A stretch of 64,000 nt of DNA from Oscillospiraceae bacterium (GTDB lineage: Bacteria; Bacillota; Clostridia; Oscillospirales; Oscillospiraceae), in NCBI GenBank assembly GCA_022793095.1, contig JAAWCD010000109.1, positions 1-64,000 of the forward strand, written 5' to 3'. Both the position numbers and the translations under genes were made by a program. A model generated the notes under the pieces. The model was not told the origin of the DNA. It saw only the letters and a list, made by a program, of their open reading frames with translations, and searched no databases. Within the stretch, counting starts at the first letter, position 1, and every line of letters starts with the position of its first letter. This document shows, piece by piece, positions 52,735-60,117 of this stretch.

Positions 52735-53114
52735 TGGAACGGACATTAGAACAGTGGCTGGCCGGGCGCCGGGAACAGGAGATCTTCCTGAAAGGCGTGG
52801 CCTGCGTTCTGCGGGTAGCCTCCGCCCTGGAGGTGCTGGAGGCCCGGCGGGAAGCGGCCGGGCTGGCCGCCGGGGACAGGGAACAGGCCCTCTGCTCCAA
52901 CGCCTGCCTGCTGGCCAAGGCGCTGCGGCGGGATGGGAAGCGGGTCTTCGAGGGCGGAGAGCAGGTCCTGGCCGCACTCACCCCCGGCGAAATCAGCCGG
53001 CTGGCCGCAGAGCTGGGACGACTGAACGAGGCGGAAAATCCTTCACCGGAGGATCCATGGGAGGCCAGCGATGCGAGAAAAAAAGCCTGGAGCACGCGCC
53101 CTACGAGCGGCTGA
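52734..53114 (+). CDS. Tail assembly chaperone (short form)
   Basis: A 126-residue helical protein in the XkdN/gpG position between tube and the next tail genes. It ends shortly after a slippery run of seven A at 53078-53084. A -1 shift there would join the first 117 codons to a 98-residue extension read from 53084 to 53380. This is the G/GT-type arrangement known from many tailed phages. Such chaperones bind the tape-measure protein and tube subunits. Confidence 0.8.
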   Translation: MERTLEQWLAGRREQEIFLKGVACVLRVASALEVLEARREAAGLAAGDREQALCSNACLLAKALRRDGKRVFEGGEQVLAALTPGEISRLAAELGRLNEAENPSPEDPWEASDARKKAWSTRPTSG

Positions 53115-53380
53115 AGTGGCGCGTGCTCCGGCACTTTCACGCCCTGCCCACTGAGGACCGTGCCCGGCGGATGACCGACGGGGACTACCTTTACTGCGCC
53201 CTGAATCTGCTGCTGGACCAGGAGGAACAGTTGGACCGGCTCTGCCCGCAGTGCCGGAGTGAGGCCGGGGAGGGGCGCTGTCCCTCCTGCGGCGGACTTT
53301 GGAATGGGTCCGGGATGGGACGGAACGCTTCCTTCGACGAGGAACGGTATGAGGCGCTGCGAAGGGGTGAAGTGGGATGA
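53057..53380 (+). CDS. Tail chaperone frameshift extension (GT-like)
   Basis: Frame -1 relative to the chaperone gene. It can start at ATG 53057 (after CCGGAGG), giving 107 residues, or be read as the C-terminal part of the frameshift fusion of about 215 residues. It contains a zinc-knuckle-like CPQCRSEAGEGRCPSCGG and a short helical N-part (APYERLKWRVLRHFHALPT). Fusion products of this sort are made in low ratio to the short form. Confidence 0.75.
   Translation: MGGQRCEKKSLEHAPYERLKWRVLRHFHALPTEDRARRMTDGDYLYCALNLLLDQEEQLDRLCPQCRSEAGEGRCPSCGGLWNGSGMGRNASFDEERYEALRRGEVG
53078..53131 (+). promoter_or_regulatory. Programmed -1 ribosomal frameshift site
   Basis: In the chaperone frame the bases read A-AAA-AAA (53078-53084), a perfect X-XXY-YYZ heptamer. 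A spacer of about five bases is followed by the stem GAGCACGCGCC (53090-53100) and its exact complement GGCGCGTGCTC (53118-53128). The stem extends by one G-C pair and further wobble pairs. The 17-base loop contains the zero-frame stop codon. Confidence 0.9.
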
Positions 53381-54189
53381 CCGATTGGATTCAGGTTCTG
53401 CTGGGCCAGCCGCTGGAAGAGGCCCGGGAGGACAGCTTAGAAGAGCTGAATCAGGCCGCTGAGGACAGTTTGACCTGGAAACGGCGGACCGCGAGGCGGG
53501 CTGACGGGGCAGAGGGGTTTCCCGCAGCGGAGACGGCAGAGGAACGGCTGTTACCAGCAAAGTTTAGCCCGCTCCCCGAGGCGCTGGAGGAACAGCGATG
53601 GAACCGGAATGGAGTGGCGGCCGCCGGAACGGGAAAAGACAGGGCGGCTGCTGAAAATAAGGCCGTCCTGGAACAGGAGGACGGCGGCGAAGACAGGCCG
53701 GAGCATGGACGGGCCCAGGCGGAGGCCGGCCAAGGGGCGGAGCGGCTGGAGGGCTGGCTGCGGGACGCCCCCTTTCCAGCGGCTGAGACGGGACGGCGGA
53801 CCGAACGGCAGGTAAGCTCTGCCGGGGCTCAGGCGGCACGGGGGGCACTGGGGGAGGCGCTGGTCTGGCGGCAGTCCGGGGCGGAAGCGCTGGAAGCAAC
53901 CGCCGCTGGGCGGCAGGCGGAATGGGCTGCGGCGGAAACGGTCCGGCGGAACGCCGGAGACAGCGGGTATCTGGCTGCGGCTCTGGCTGCGCCGGAGTAC
54001 CGGACGCCGCCCGCCGGACGGCTGCTGGCCGTCATGGAGCAGAACGACCGGGTGGCTGCCTACCGGACCACGGCGCAAATGACTGAGCAAGTCGAAAACA
54101 GGGCCTGGACCGGGTCTGACCCGGCGCGGCTGGACCAGATCTTTGAACGGGACGCGCGGCGGTATGACAATGGGTTTACCATGTTTTGA
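53377..54189 (+). CDS. Ala/Glu/Arg-rich protein in the tape-measure slot
   Basis: A 270-residue soluble protein, predicted helical and low in complexity (Ala, Glu, Arg and Gly). It has no transmembrane segments and no peptidoglycan-hydrolase domain. It occupies the place where PBSX-like clusters have a tape-measure gene of 1000 or more codons. Its tail (ARLDQIFERDARRYDNGF) looks structured. It could be a very short tape measure, a different tail component, or a replacement after loss of the tape measure. I do not recognise it. Confidence 0.7.
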   Translation: MTDWIQVLLGQPLEEAREDSLEELNQAAEDSLTWKRRTARRADGAEGFPAAETAEERLLPAKFSPLPEALEEQRWNRNGVAAAGTGKDRAAAENKAVLEQEDGGEDRPEHGRAQAEAGQGAERLEGWLRDAPFPAAETGRRTERQVSSAGAQAARGALGEALVWRQSGAEALEATAAGRQAEWAAAETVRRNAGDSGYLAAALAAPEYRTPPAGRLLAVMEQNDRVAAYRTTAQMTEQVENRAWTGSDPARLDQIFERDARRYDNGFTMF

Positions 54190-54220
54190 GCGTGCTGCGG
54201 ACCCCGCCGCAGTTCCGTCA

Positions 54221-54260
54221 GTTTAACGTTCTTTTCTAAGCTTTCTTTTCAAGAAAGCGT
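54221..54260. repeat. A/T palindromic repeat (left-half form)
   Basis: AGTTTAACGTTCTTTTC then CTTTCTTTT / AAGAAAG, just upstream of the LysM gene RBS. Almost the same as the copy before the portal gene at 46231. Confidence 0.75.
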
Positions 54261-54274
54261 AAAGGAGGTGGGCC

Positions 54275-54862
54275 ATGAGACTGGCTCCAATGCGATACAA
54301 AACCTTTGTCTGGCCCCACAACCCCCGGGTGTACTCTATCGAGTACAAACGGAAAATGGCGGTCAACAAGGTGCCCTTCGGACGGTACTACTTGCAGGAC
54401 CTGGGTATTACCCGCCGGGTGATGCGGGGCGAGGGCGAGTTCGTGGGCAGTCAGGCCTACGACCAGTTCCGGGACCTGGCCAGCCTGTTTTATGAGAACA
54501 CGCCGGGGACGCTTATTCACCCCCTGTGGCAGTCGGCCAGCGCCTACTTTGTGGGACTGTCCCTGGCGCAGGAACCAAGGGCCGACTATGTGAAATACAC
54601 CTTTGAGTTTTGGGAGTGCTACGACCAATACCACTCTACCGGCACCCTGGTGAACACAGGAACCAGCGGGAGCGGAAGCGGCGAAGGCGCTGCCGGGACC
54701 GGAAGCGGAAACGCCCAATGGCACACGGTGGTCCGGGGCGACTCCCTCTGGGCGCTGGCGAGGACTTACGGTACCACCGTGAGTCAGCTGCTGGCCTGGA
54801 ATCCCGGCATCAAAAATCCCAACCTCATTTACGTGGGGCAGAAGGTTCAGGTGAGCGGATGA
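54275..54862 (+). CDS. LysM-domain tail protein (XkdP-like)
   Basis: A 195-residue protein. The N-terminal tail domain (1-120) starts MRLAPMRYKTFVWPHNP; a Gly/Ser-rich linker (127-147) follows. The C-terminal LysM domain (148-195) has HTVVRGDSLWALARTYGTTV and NPNLIYVGQKVQV. In PBSX this protein sits near the baseplate hub and can bind peptidoglycan. ATG follows AAAGGAGG. Its end overlaps the next gene. Confidence 0.88.
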   Translation: MRLAPMRYKTFVWPHNPRVYSIEYKRKMAVNKVPFGRYYLQDLGITRRVMRGEGEFVGSQAYDQFRDLASLFYENTPGTLIHPLWQSASAYFVGLSLAQEPRADYVKYTFEFWECYDQYHSTGTLVNTGTSGSGSGEGAAGTGSGNAQWHTVVRGDSLWALARTYGTTVSQLLAWNPGIKNPNLIYVGQKVQVSG

Positions 54863-55809
54863 CTGGAACCTTGTGGGAATCCAACGGCGGGGTTTACCGG
54901 CTTCCCGAGCTGCTGGAATGGGAGCTGACCTACACGGCGGGAGCGCCCTGCGACAGCTTTTCCGTTCGCTGCGTCTACGACCCGGACATGGACGGCCATC
55001 TCCATCGGGCCGTGGAGTTCACAGCCGAATCCGGCGGCGAGCGGATGTTTTACGGCGTGGTGGACGAATATCAAATCACCTGGGACGGCAATGGCCGTCA
55101 GGTGGAGGTGGCCGGCCGGGGAATGGCTGCCCGGCTGCTGGACAACGAGGCGGAGGCTCAGGAGTATCAGACCGCTACCTTGGACGACATTCTGGACAAC
55201 CATGTGAGGCCCTACGGCATCACCGTGGGCGATCGGGAGAGTCTGCCGCCGGTGCCCGGCTTTGCTGTGGCCAGCGGCAGCAGTCAATGGCAGGTGCTCT
55301 ATCAATTCGCCTGCTATTACGGCGGGGTGACGCCCCGCTTTGACCGGACTGGCCGGCTGCTGCTCTGCGGCTGGAAGGACGGAACCAGGCGGGTGCTGGA
55401 CGGCCGGACGCCGGTGCTGGCCATTCGGAAGCGGGAAAAGCGATATGGCGTGCTCTCTGAGATTCTGGTCCGGGACAAGCCCCAGAAGCGGGTGGAGTCC
55501 ATCCGCAACCGGGCCTTTTTATCCGAGGGCGGCTCATGCAGCCGGGTCATCACCATGCCGGGCAGGAGCAGTTATCAGGATATGCGTTATTCCGGCGAGT
55601 ACCAGATCCGCCGGTCAGAGGCCGAACGAAACCGGGTGGAACTGACCGTGGCCGCACCCTTCTGGGGCTGGCCCGGCGAGCTGGCTGAGCTCCGGCTGGA
55701 ACGGATTGGGCTCACCGGGGAATACCGCATCCTGGAGGCGTCCACCGGCACCGGCGGCGAGGGCGCATGGACCCGGCTCACCTTGGGCGATCCGGATGCG
55801 CTGGTTTAG
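54859..55809 (+). CDS. Baseplate hub protein (XkdQ / gpD-like)
   Basis: A 316-residue protein of the tail-hub family (gp27/gpD/XkdQ), rich in strands. It has MFYGVVDEYQITWDGNGRQV and the segment TLDDILDNHVRPYGI typical of the hub barrel domains. ATG overlaps the LysM-gene stop. It forms the central trimer that holds the spike. Confidence 0.8.
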   Translation: MTGTLWESNGGVYRLPELLEWELTYTAGAPCDSFSVRCVYDPDMDGHLHRAVEFTAESGGERMFYGVVDEYQITWDGNGRQVEVAGRGMAARLLDNEAEAQEYQTATLDDILDNHVRPYGITVGDRESLPPVPGFAVASGSSQWQVLYQFACYYGGVTPRFDRTGRLLLCGWKDGTRRVLDGRTPVLAIRKREKRYGVLSEILVRDKPQKRVESIRNRAFLSEGGSCSRVITMPGRSSYQDMRYSGEYQIRRSEAERNRVELTVAAPFWGWPGELAELRLERIGLTGEYRILEASTGTGGEGAWTRLTLGDPDALV

Positions 55810-55850
55810 TTCTTTTTCTTGAAAGAAAAAGAACCAAAAAGAACTTTAAA
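55807..55850. repeat. A/T palindromic repeat (right-half form)
   Basis: GTTCTTTTTCTT / AAGAAAAAGAAC hairpin then CAAAAAGAACTTTAAACTGG, on the hub gene stop. Paired with 55879. Confidence 0.85.
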
Positions 55851-55878
55851 CTGGTTCTATTGACGCACAACACCCAGC

Positions 55879-55921
55879 GTAAAGTTCTTTTGCTTCTTCC
55901 CGTTCAAGAAAAGACGAGAAA
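55879..55921. repeat. A/T palindromic repeat (left-half form)
   Basis: GTAAAGTTCTTTTGC then a decayed TTCTTCCCG..AAGAAAAGA hairpin next to the spike gene RBS. Confidence 0.7.
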
Positions 55922-55935
55922 AGGAGGAAACTATC

Positions 55936-56304
55936 ATGTGGCTGTCCAGACGGGAACGGCCGGAGGAGGTCAAGCGGGAAGCGCTGGCCGAGGACGGACA
56001 GGTGACCATTGAAGACGGCGTGGGCGTCTACGCTGAGGGAGAACGGCGGAATCTGCCGGTGTACGGACCAGGCGGCTGCCGCTGGCGTCCCAGCGCAAAC
56101 CAGCAGGTGCTGGTTCTCAAGCTGGGCCGTCAGGGAGAACAGCCCTGCGTGGCCGGGGCTCAGGTCGGAGAAAACGACCTGGAGCCCGGTGAGATTGAGC
56201 TATTTTCCAACGGGGCCAGCATCGTGCTCCACAACAGCGGCAGAGTGGATATTCAGGGCAGGCTGTACATCAACGGTGAGCCCTACAGCCCGTGCCGGTG
56301 CTGA
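55936..56304 (+). CDS. Baseplate spike-like protein (gpV/XkdR position)
   Basis: A 122-residue protein after AAAGGAGG. It is mostly beta strand, with an OB-like N-part (VTIEDGVGVYAEGERRNLPV). The C-terminal repeat-like strands (NGASIVLHNSGRVDIQGRLY, then INGEP) are typical of spike tips. Assignment rests on fold pattern and place before the wedge gene. Confidence 0.65.
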   Translation: MWLSRRERPEEVKREALAEDGQVTIEDGVGVYAEGERRNLPVYGPGGCRWRPSANQQVLVLKLGRQGEQPCVAGAQVGENDLEPGEIELFSNGASIVLHNSGRVDIQGRLYINGEPYSPCRC

Positions 56305-56316
56305 AAGGCGGCGGAA

Positions 56317-56667
56317 ATGGAGCTAAAGTGGAAGGATAAGGACTATCAGACCGGGGAAACCGGCGGGCTGGAAACCGTGTCCGGCGGCCAGGAGCTCCTG
56401 CAGCGGGTGCTGATGCGTCTGTCCGCCCGGCGGGGAGGCTTTCCCTTCCTGCCGGAGCTGGGCAGCAGGCTGCACCTGCTGGGCCGGGAGCCAGAGCGGA
56501 TGCGTCAGAACGTGGCGGAGGTCTATGTACGGGAGGCACTGTCCAGTGAGGACGGGCTGGAGGTCCTTCAAGTGAGCCTCTCCGAGCCCGAGGCCGGCAG
56601 GCTGGACCTGTCGGTGGACCTGCTGTGGAAGGGCCTGCCGGTGAGCGCCTCCCTTTCCCTGCCCTGA
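56317..56667 (+). CDS. Baseplate wedge protein (XkdS / gp25-like)
   Basis: A 116-residue protein of the gp25/DUF2634-like group. It has GGQELLQRVLMRLSARRGGF, PFLPELGSRL and the C-terminal pattern of paired strands. It connects the hub to baseplate J. ATG at 56317 lies 12 bases after the spike gene. Confidence 0.78.
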   Translation: MELKWKDKDYQTGETGGLETVSGGQELLQRVLMRLSARRGGFPFLPELGSRLHLLGREPERMRQNVAEVYVREALSSEDGLEVLQVSLSEPEAGRLDLSVDLLWKGLPVSASLSLP

Positions 56668-56690
56668 GAACCTGTATTCAAAGAGGTGAG

Positions 56691-57755
56691 ATGTTGCACA
56701 CTGTAGAGAGTTATTACGACAAAATGCTGGCCCTGTTTCAGGAGAAAACCGGGCGGGACGCCGCCGGTTCCGTGGACCTGAGCGTCAGGCTCTACGCCCT
56801 GGCGTCCCAGCTGTACGCACTGGACGCTCAGGGGGAATGGATTCAAAAGCAGTGCTTCCCACAGTCCGCCCAGGGCACCTTCCTGGACCAGCACGCCCAG
56901 CTGCGGGGACTGGTCCGCCGTCCCGCGGCGAAGGCACTGGGGAGCATCCGCTTTTCCGTGGACCGGGCGGGGCAGAGCGATTTGGTCATTCAGGCAGGAA
57001 CCATTTGCATGACCGCCAATCAGGTGCGGTTTGAGACCATTCAGGAGGTGGTTCTGAGGGCCGGTCAGACCGAGGTTCTGGCGGAGGCCCAGGCTGTAGA
57101 GGCCGGGGCCGCGGGCAATGTGCCGTCAGGCAGCATCCTGACCATGGCGGTCGCGCCGGTGGGCATCCGCCGGTGCGGCAATCCCGAGCCCTTCACCGGC
57201 GGTATGGAGGAGGAAGACGACGAAAGCCTCCGAAAGCGGGTGCTGGAGACCTACCGCAGGCTGGCCAACGGTGCCAACGCGGCCTACTACGAGAAGGAGG
57301 CGCTGGCCTTTTCCGCCGACGTGGCGGCAGTCGCCGTGGTGGGCCGCAGCCGGGGCACCGGCACTGTGGACGTGGTGCCCGCAGTTTGGCACGGGGTACC
57401 CGGCGCGGATTTGATTTCAGGGCTTCAGGACTACTTCGAGGAACGGCGGGAAATCGCTGTCGATGTGCTGGTCAAAGCGCCCACCGTGAAAACAGTGGAC
57501 GTGAGCGCATCCATTGAGCCGGAGGCTGGGCAGACATATGCCGAGGTGGCGGGCCGGGTGGACGCGGTGCTCAAGGACTGGTTTAACGGCGAACGGCTGG
57601 GCCAGGATATTCTGCGGGTCAAGCTGGGAGACCTCATTTACGGCGTGGAGGGCGTGGCCAACTACACGCTGGCCGCGCCGGCGGCCGATGTGGCCGTGGC
57701 CTCCACCGAGCTGCCCTGGCTGGGCGTCCTGACCCTCAGCCAGATGGGAGCGTGA
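56691..57755 (+). CDS. Baseplate J / gp47-like protein
   Basis: A 354-residue baseplate-J protein. A helical N-terminus (YYDKMLALFQEKTGRD, LDQHAQLRGLVRRPA) precedes the conserved strand region (QEVVLRAGQTEVLAEAQAVEAGAAGNV), then EEDDESLRKRVLETYRRLANGANAAYYE. Start: ATG at 56691 directly after AGAGGTGAG. Next gene begins three bases after the stop. Confidence 0.92.
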   Translation: MLHTVESYYDKMLALFQEKTGRDAAGSVDLSVRLYALASQLYALDAQGEWIQKQCFPQSAQGTFLDQHAQLRGLVRRPAAKALGSIRFSVDRAGQSDLVIQAGTICMTANQVRFETIQEVVLRAGQTEVLAEAQAVEAGAAGNVPSGSILTMAVAPVGIRRCGNPEPFTGGMEEEDDESLRKRVLETYRRLANGANAAYYEKEALAFSADVAAVAVVGRSRGTGTVDVVPAVWHGVPGADLISGLQDYFEERREIAVDVLVKAPTVKTVDVSASIEPEAGQTYAEVAGRVDAVLKDWFNGERLGQDILRVKLGDLIYGVEGVANYTLAAPAADVAVASTELPWLGVLTLSQMGA

Positions 57756-57758
57756 GCC

Positions 57759-58328
57759 ATGGGATACAGCAGCTATCTGAAAGAGCTGCTCCGGCCCCTG
57801 GGGCTCTATGACCTGTCCGATGGAGCCATCAATGTGGGCGAGCTGGAGGCCGCCGGAGGCGTGATGGACCTGCTGGACCTTCAGCTGGAAGACATTCAGC
57901 GGGAAATGCTGCTCACCACGGCGGAGGGGCTGGGGCTGGAGCGGATTGAGGACCTGCTGGTACACAAGCCCAGACCCTTGGACCTGAAGCACCGGCGGGC
58001 CGCCCTGGCCGCGCTCCTCCGGATTGGCAACGACAGCTACACCTTGGCCGCCATCAACGACAACCTGGCCGGCTGCGGACTCAACGCAGTGGTCAGCGAG
58101 ACCGAAGAGGCCGGCGTGGTGGAGGTGCGGTTCCCCGAGGTGCCCGGGATCCCTGACGGCTTTGATGAAATGAGCCGGATTATTGAGGACATCATCCCCT
58201 GCCACCTGTTCATCCGGTACGTGTACTGGTACATTACTTGGGCTATGGTGGAGGAGAAATTCCCCCTTTGGGGAGACCTGGACCGGTCCGGACTGACCTG
58301 GGAGGCACTGGAAAAGCTAGTGCGCTAG
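57759..58328 (+). CDS. Phage tail protein, YmfQ/DUF2313 family
   Basis: A 189-residue protein of the YmfQ/gpI-like family that caps baseplate J and normally joins it to tail fibres. It has YLKELLRPLGLYDL and the middle TTAEGLGLERIEDLL then HRRAALAALLRIGND. No fibre gene follows; a terminator lies 11 bases after the stop and ends the cluster. Confidence 0.85.
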   Translation: MGYSSYLKELLRPLGLYDLSDGAINVGELEAAGGVMDLLDLQLEDIQREMLLTTAEGLGLERIEDLLVHKPRPLDLKHRRAALAALLRIGNDSYTLAAINDNLAGCGLNAVVSETEEAGVVEVRFPEVPGIPDGFDEMSRIIEDIIPCHLFIRYVYWYITWAMVEEKFPLWGDLDRSGLTWEALEKLVR

Positions 58329-58339
58329 TTGAAAAGAAG

Positions 58340-58386
58340 CCGTGGAGGAACGCAGTATCTGCCGGTTCCCTCCACGGTTTTTTCTT
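58340..58386 (+). terminator. Terminator of the phage-like cluster
   Basis: CCGTGGAGGAAC / GTTCCCTCCACGG (one bulge) followed by TTTTTT. Confidence 0.9.
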
Positions 58387-58485
58387 TGGGTAAAAATGAA
58401 TTTTTGCAGATTTTAACGTCATTCTCTTGCGGCAGAGCGGGAAAGGGCGTATAATGAAGATCTCTAGGAAAGGCGGGCGGTTATC

Positions 58486-59553
58486 ATGCGGCGATTGACC
58501 CTGATCTTGATTTTCTGCCTGCTCCTGTCCGGCTGTCAGACTGCCGGGCCGGAGCAGCTGTCCACGCAGGAACAGGCGGAATTTCAGGCAGTGCTGGACC
58601 TGTCTCTAGGCAGCCTGAAGAAGCACCTCAGCCAGGAGGAATATCAAACCGCTCAGCAGCGGCTGATGACCCTCTGGCCCCTGCGGCAGGCCAGGCTGGA
58701 GCAGGGTGAATTTGAGCCGGGCTGGCGGGAGCAGTTTTACCTCAGCGCTTACAGCCGCCTGCTGGACAGCTACACGGCGGTTTACCTGGGGAAAAGCCGG
58801 TGGTGGTGGTCCTCCGACCGGCCGGAGGATGTGGACTTGGTCAACTTCCACATTCAATCCAACGGCGTTCTCACCGCGCCTTACTACTATGAGGGCTGGG
58901 ATGACTTCCCCATTGAGCGGAAGGACGCGGATGCCCTTTGGAACAGCGTGAAATCGGTCCTGCCGGAGGGCGCGTTGGACGATTTTAAGGAATTCCACCT
59001 CTTCACCGACGGCGAGTATGAGACCGTGGCCTATGTTTACTGGGATGACACCGGCGGCGCGGCCCAGGGCTGGGGGCTGGCCGTTGACCCGGTGGATTCA
59101 GAAAACTGGGGCGAGCTGGTGCTGACCGTGCTCCACGAGTACTGCCACTATCTGACGCTGAAGGAAGGGCAGGTGCGATTCGAGACCCCAGGGACAGATA
59201 CTTACAGCGAGGCCGGGCTTCGCTCCCTTCCCGGCTCTTACCTCAATCAGTTTTATCAGGAATACTGGGGCTTTCTCAGTGAGGAGCGGCGGAGCAACCT
59301 GGATTCCGGGGAGTTTTATATCCGGCATCAGACCGAGTTTTGCAGCGAGTACGCCTCCACCGACCCCTCGGAGGACATTGCGGAATGTTTTGCCTACTTC
59401 GTGGTGATGGACGATGAGTCGTTGGAGCAGGAGGCCGGTCAAGCCGGGGAAAAACTGCGGTTTTTCCTCCGCTACCCGGAGTTCGTTGCCTTCCGTGAGG
59501 AGGTCCGGCTCCATCTGGAGCTGGACGCCGGAGCGGAGGAGCCAGCCGCGTGA
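58486..59553 (+). CDS. Lipoprotein with gluzincin-like metallopeptidase motif
   Basis: A 355-residue lipoprotein (lipobox LLLSGC, Cys17) starting at ATG 58486. A zinc motif H217-E-Y-C-H221 (VLHEYCHYLTL) is followed about 80 residues later by EDIAECFAYF, whose E300 fits the third ligand of a gluzincin. Aromatic-rich segments (YYYEGWDDFP, YVYWDD) surround it. I do not recognise the family. An extracellular zinc peptidase is the likely role. It follows the phage-like cluster terminator and is not part of it. Confidence 0.78.
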   Translation: MRRLTLILIFCLLLSGCQTAGPEQLSTQEQAEFQAVLDLSLGSLKKHLSQEEYQTAQQRLMTLWPLRQARLEQGEFEPGWREQFYLSAYSRLLDSYTAVYLGKSRWWWSSDRPEDVDLVNFHIQSNGVLTAPYYYEGWDDFPIERKDADALWNSVKSVLPEGALDDFKEFHLFTDGEYETVAYVYWDDTGGAAQGWGLAVDPVDSENWGELVLTVLHEYCHYLTLKEGQVRFETPGTDTYSEAGLRSLPGSYLNQFYQEYWGFLSEERRSNLDSGEFYIRHQTEFCSEYASTDPSEDIAECFAYFVVMDDESLEQEAGQAGEKLRFFLRYPEFVAFREEVRLHLELDAGAEEPAA

Positions 59554-59600
59554 CTTTACGCGCTGGTCTATCAAAAATTTTTCAGGAAGGTTGTGCAGCA

Positions 59601-60053
59601 ATGAGCGAACAAGCGCTGACCGCACAGGAATGGCTCACGGAAGAGCTGAAATTTATCAACGAAACCATGGCGGAAACGCTGAACGGACGGCTGAAGGCTG
59701 AGCTGGAGTCCTGCAAGGAAGACGAGCTGGAGCTGGAGCTCCGGTTCCCCCTTCAGCCGTGGCAGGTCAATGGATTGGGCACCCTCCATGGCGGCATGGT
59801 CTCCACCATGATGGACCTGGCCATGAGCATGGCGGTTTACTGCTATTCCCGGCAAAGTATTCCGCCCACGGTCTCCATGTCGGTGAATTACCTCCGGCCT
59901 GTGCCCGTGGAGGAGTACGTGGAGATTAAGGCAAAGGTGACCTCTCTGGGCAAACGGAACGCCACAGCCTACTGTGAGGCCCTGGTACCCCGCAGCGGCA
60001 AGACTGCCGCCACGGCCATCGGAACCTACGCGATTATTCCCAGAAAGGAGTAA
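59601..60053 (+). CDS. PaaI-like hotdog-fold thioesterase
   Basis: A 150-residue acyl-CoA thioesterase-like protein. The hotdog motif NGLGTLHGGMVSTMMDLAMSMAV and the following strand set (TVSMSVNYLRPVPVEEYVEI) are the PaaI/4HBT signature. Start: ATG at 59601 with AGGAAGG upstream, although the frame is open from 59550. The substrate is unknown. Confidence 0.88.
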   Translation: MSEQALTAQEWLTEELKFINETMAETLNGRLKAELESCKEDELELELRFPLQPWQVNGLGTLHGGMVSTMMDLAMSMAVYCYSRQSIPPTVSMSVNYLRPVPVEEYVEIKAKVTSLGKRNATAYCEALVPRSGKTAATAIGTYAIIPRKE

Positions 60054-60117
60054 TCCGGCTTCCGCCCCAGTGCGAAACAAAAGCGTTTCCCCCAGTCCAG
60101 GAGGAAACGCTTCTACG

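Noticed and set aside
218..55921. A/T repeats as a CRISPR array
   Set aside because: Copies are kilobases apart with no regular spacers and no cas genes.
44538..58328. Complete inducible prophage
   Set aside because: I found no integrase, excisionase, repressor, replication, lysis or fibre genes and no duplicated flanking sequence in the window.
44538..58328. Contractile injection system or tailocin
   Set aside because: Terminase, portal, protease-like and capsid genes are present, so the locus encodes a head as well as a tail.
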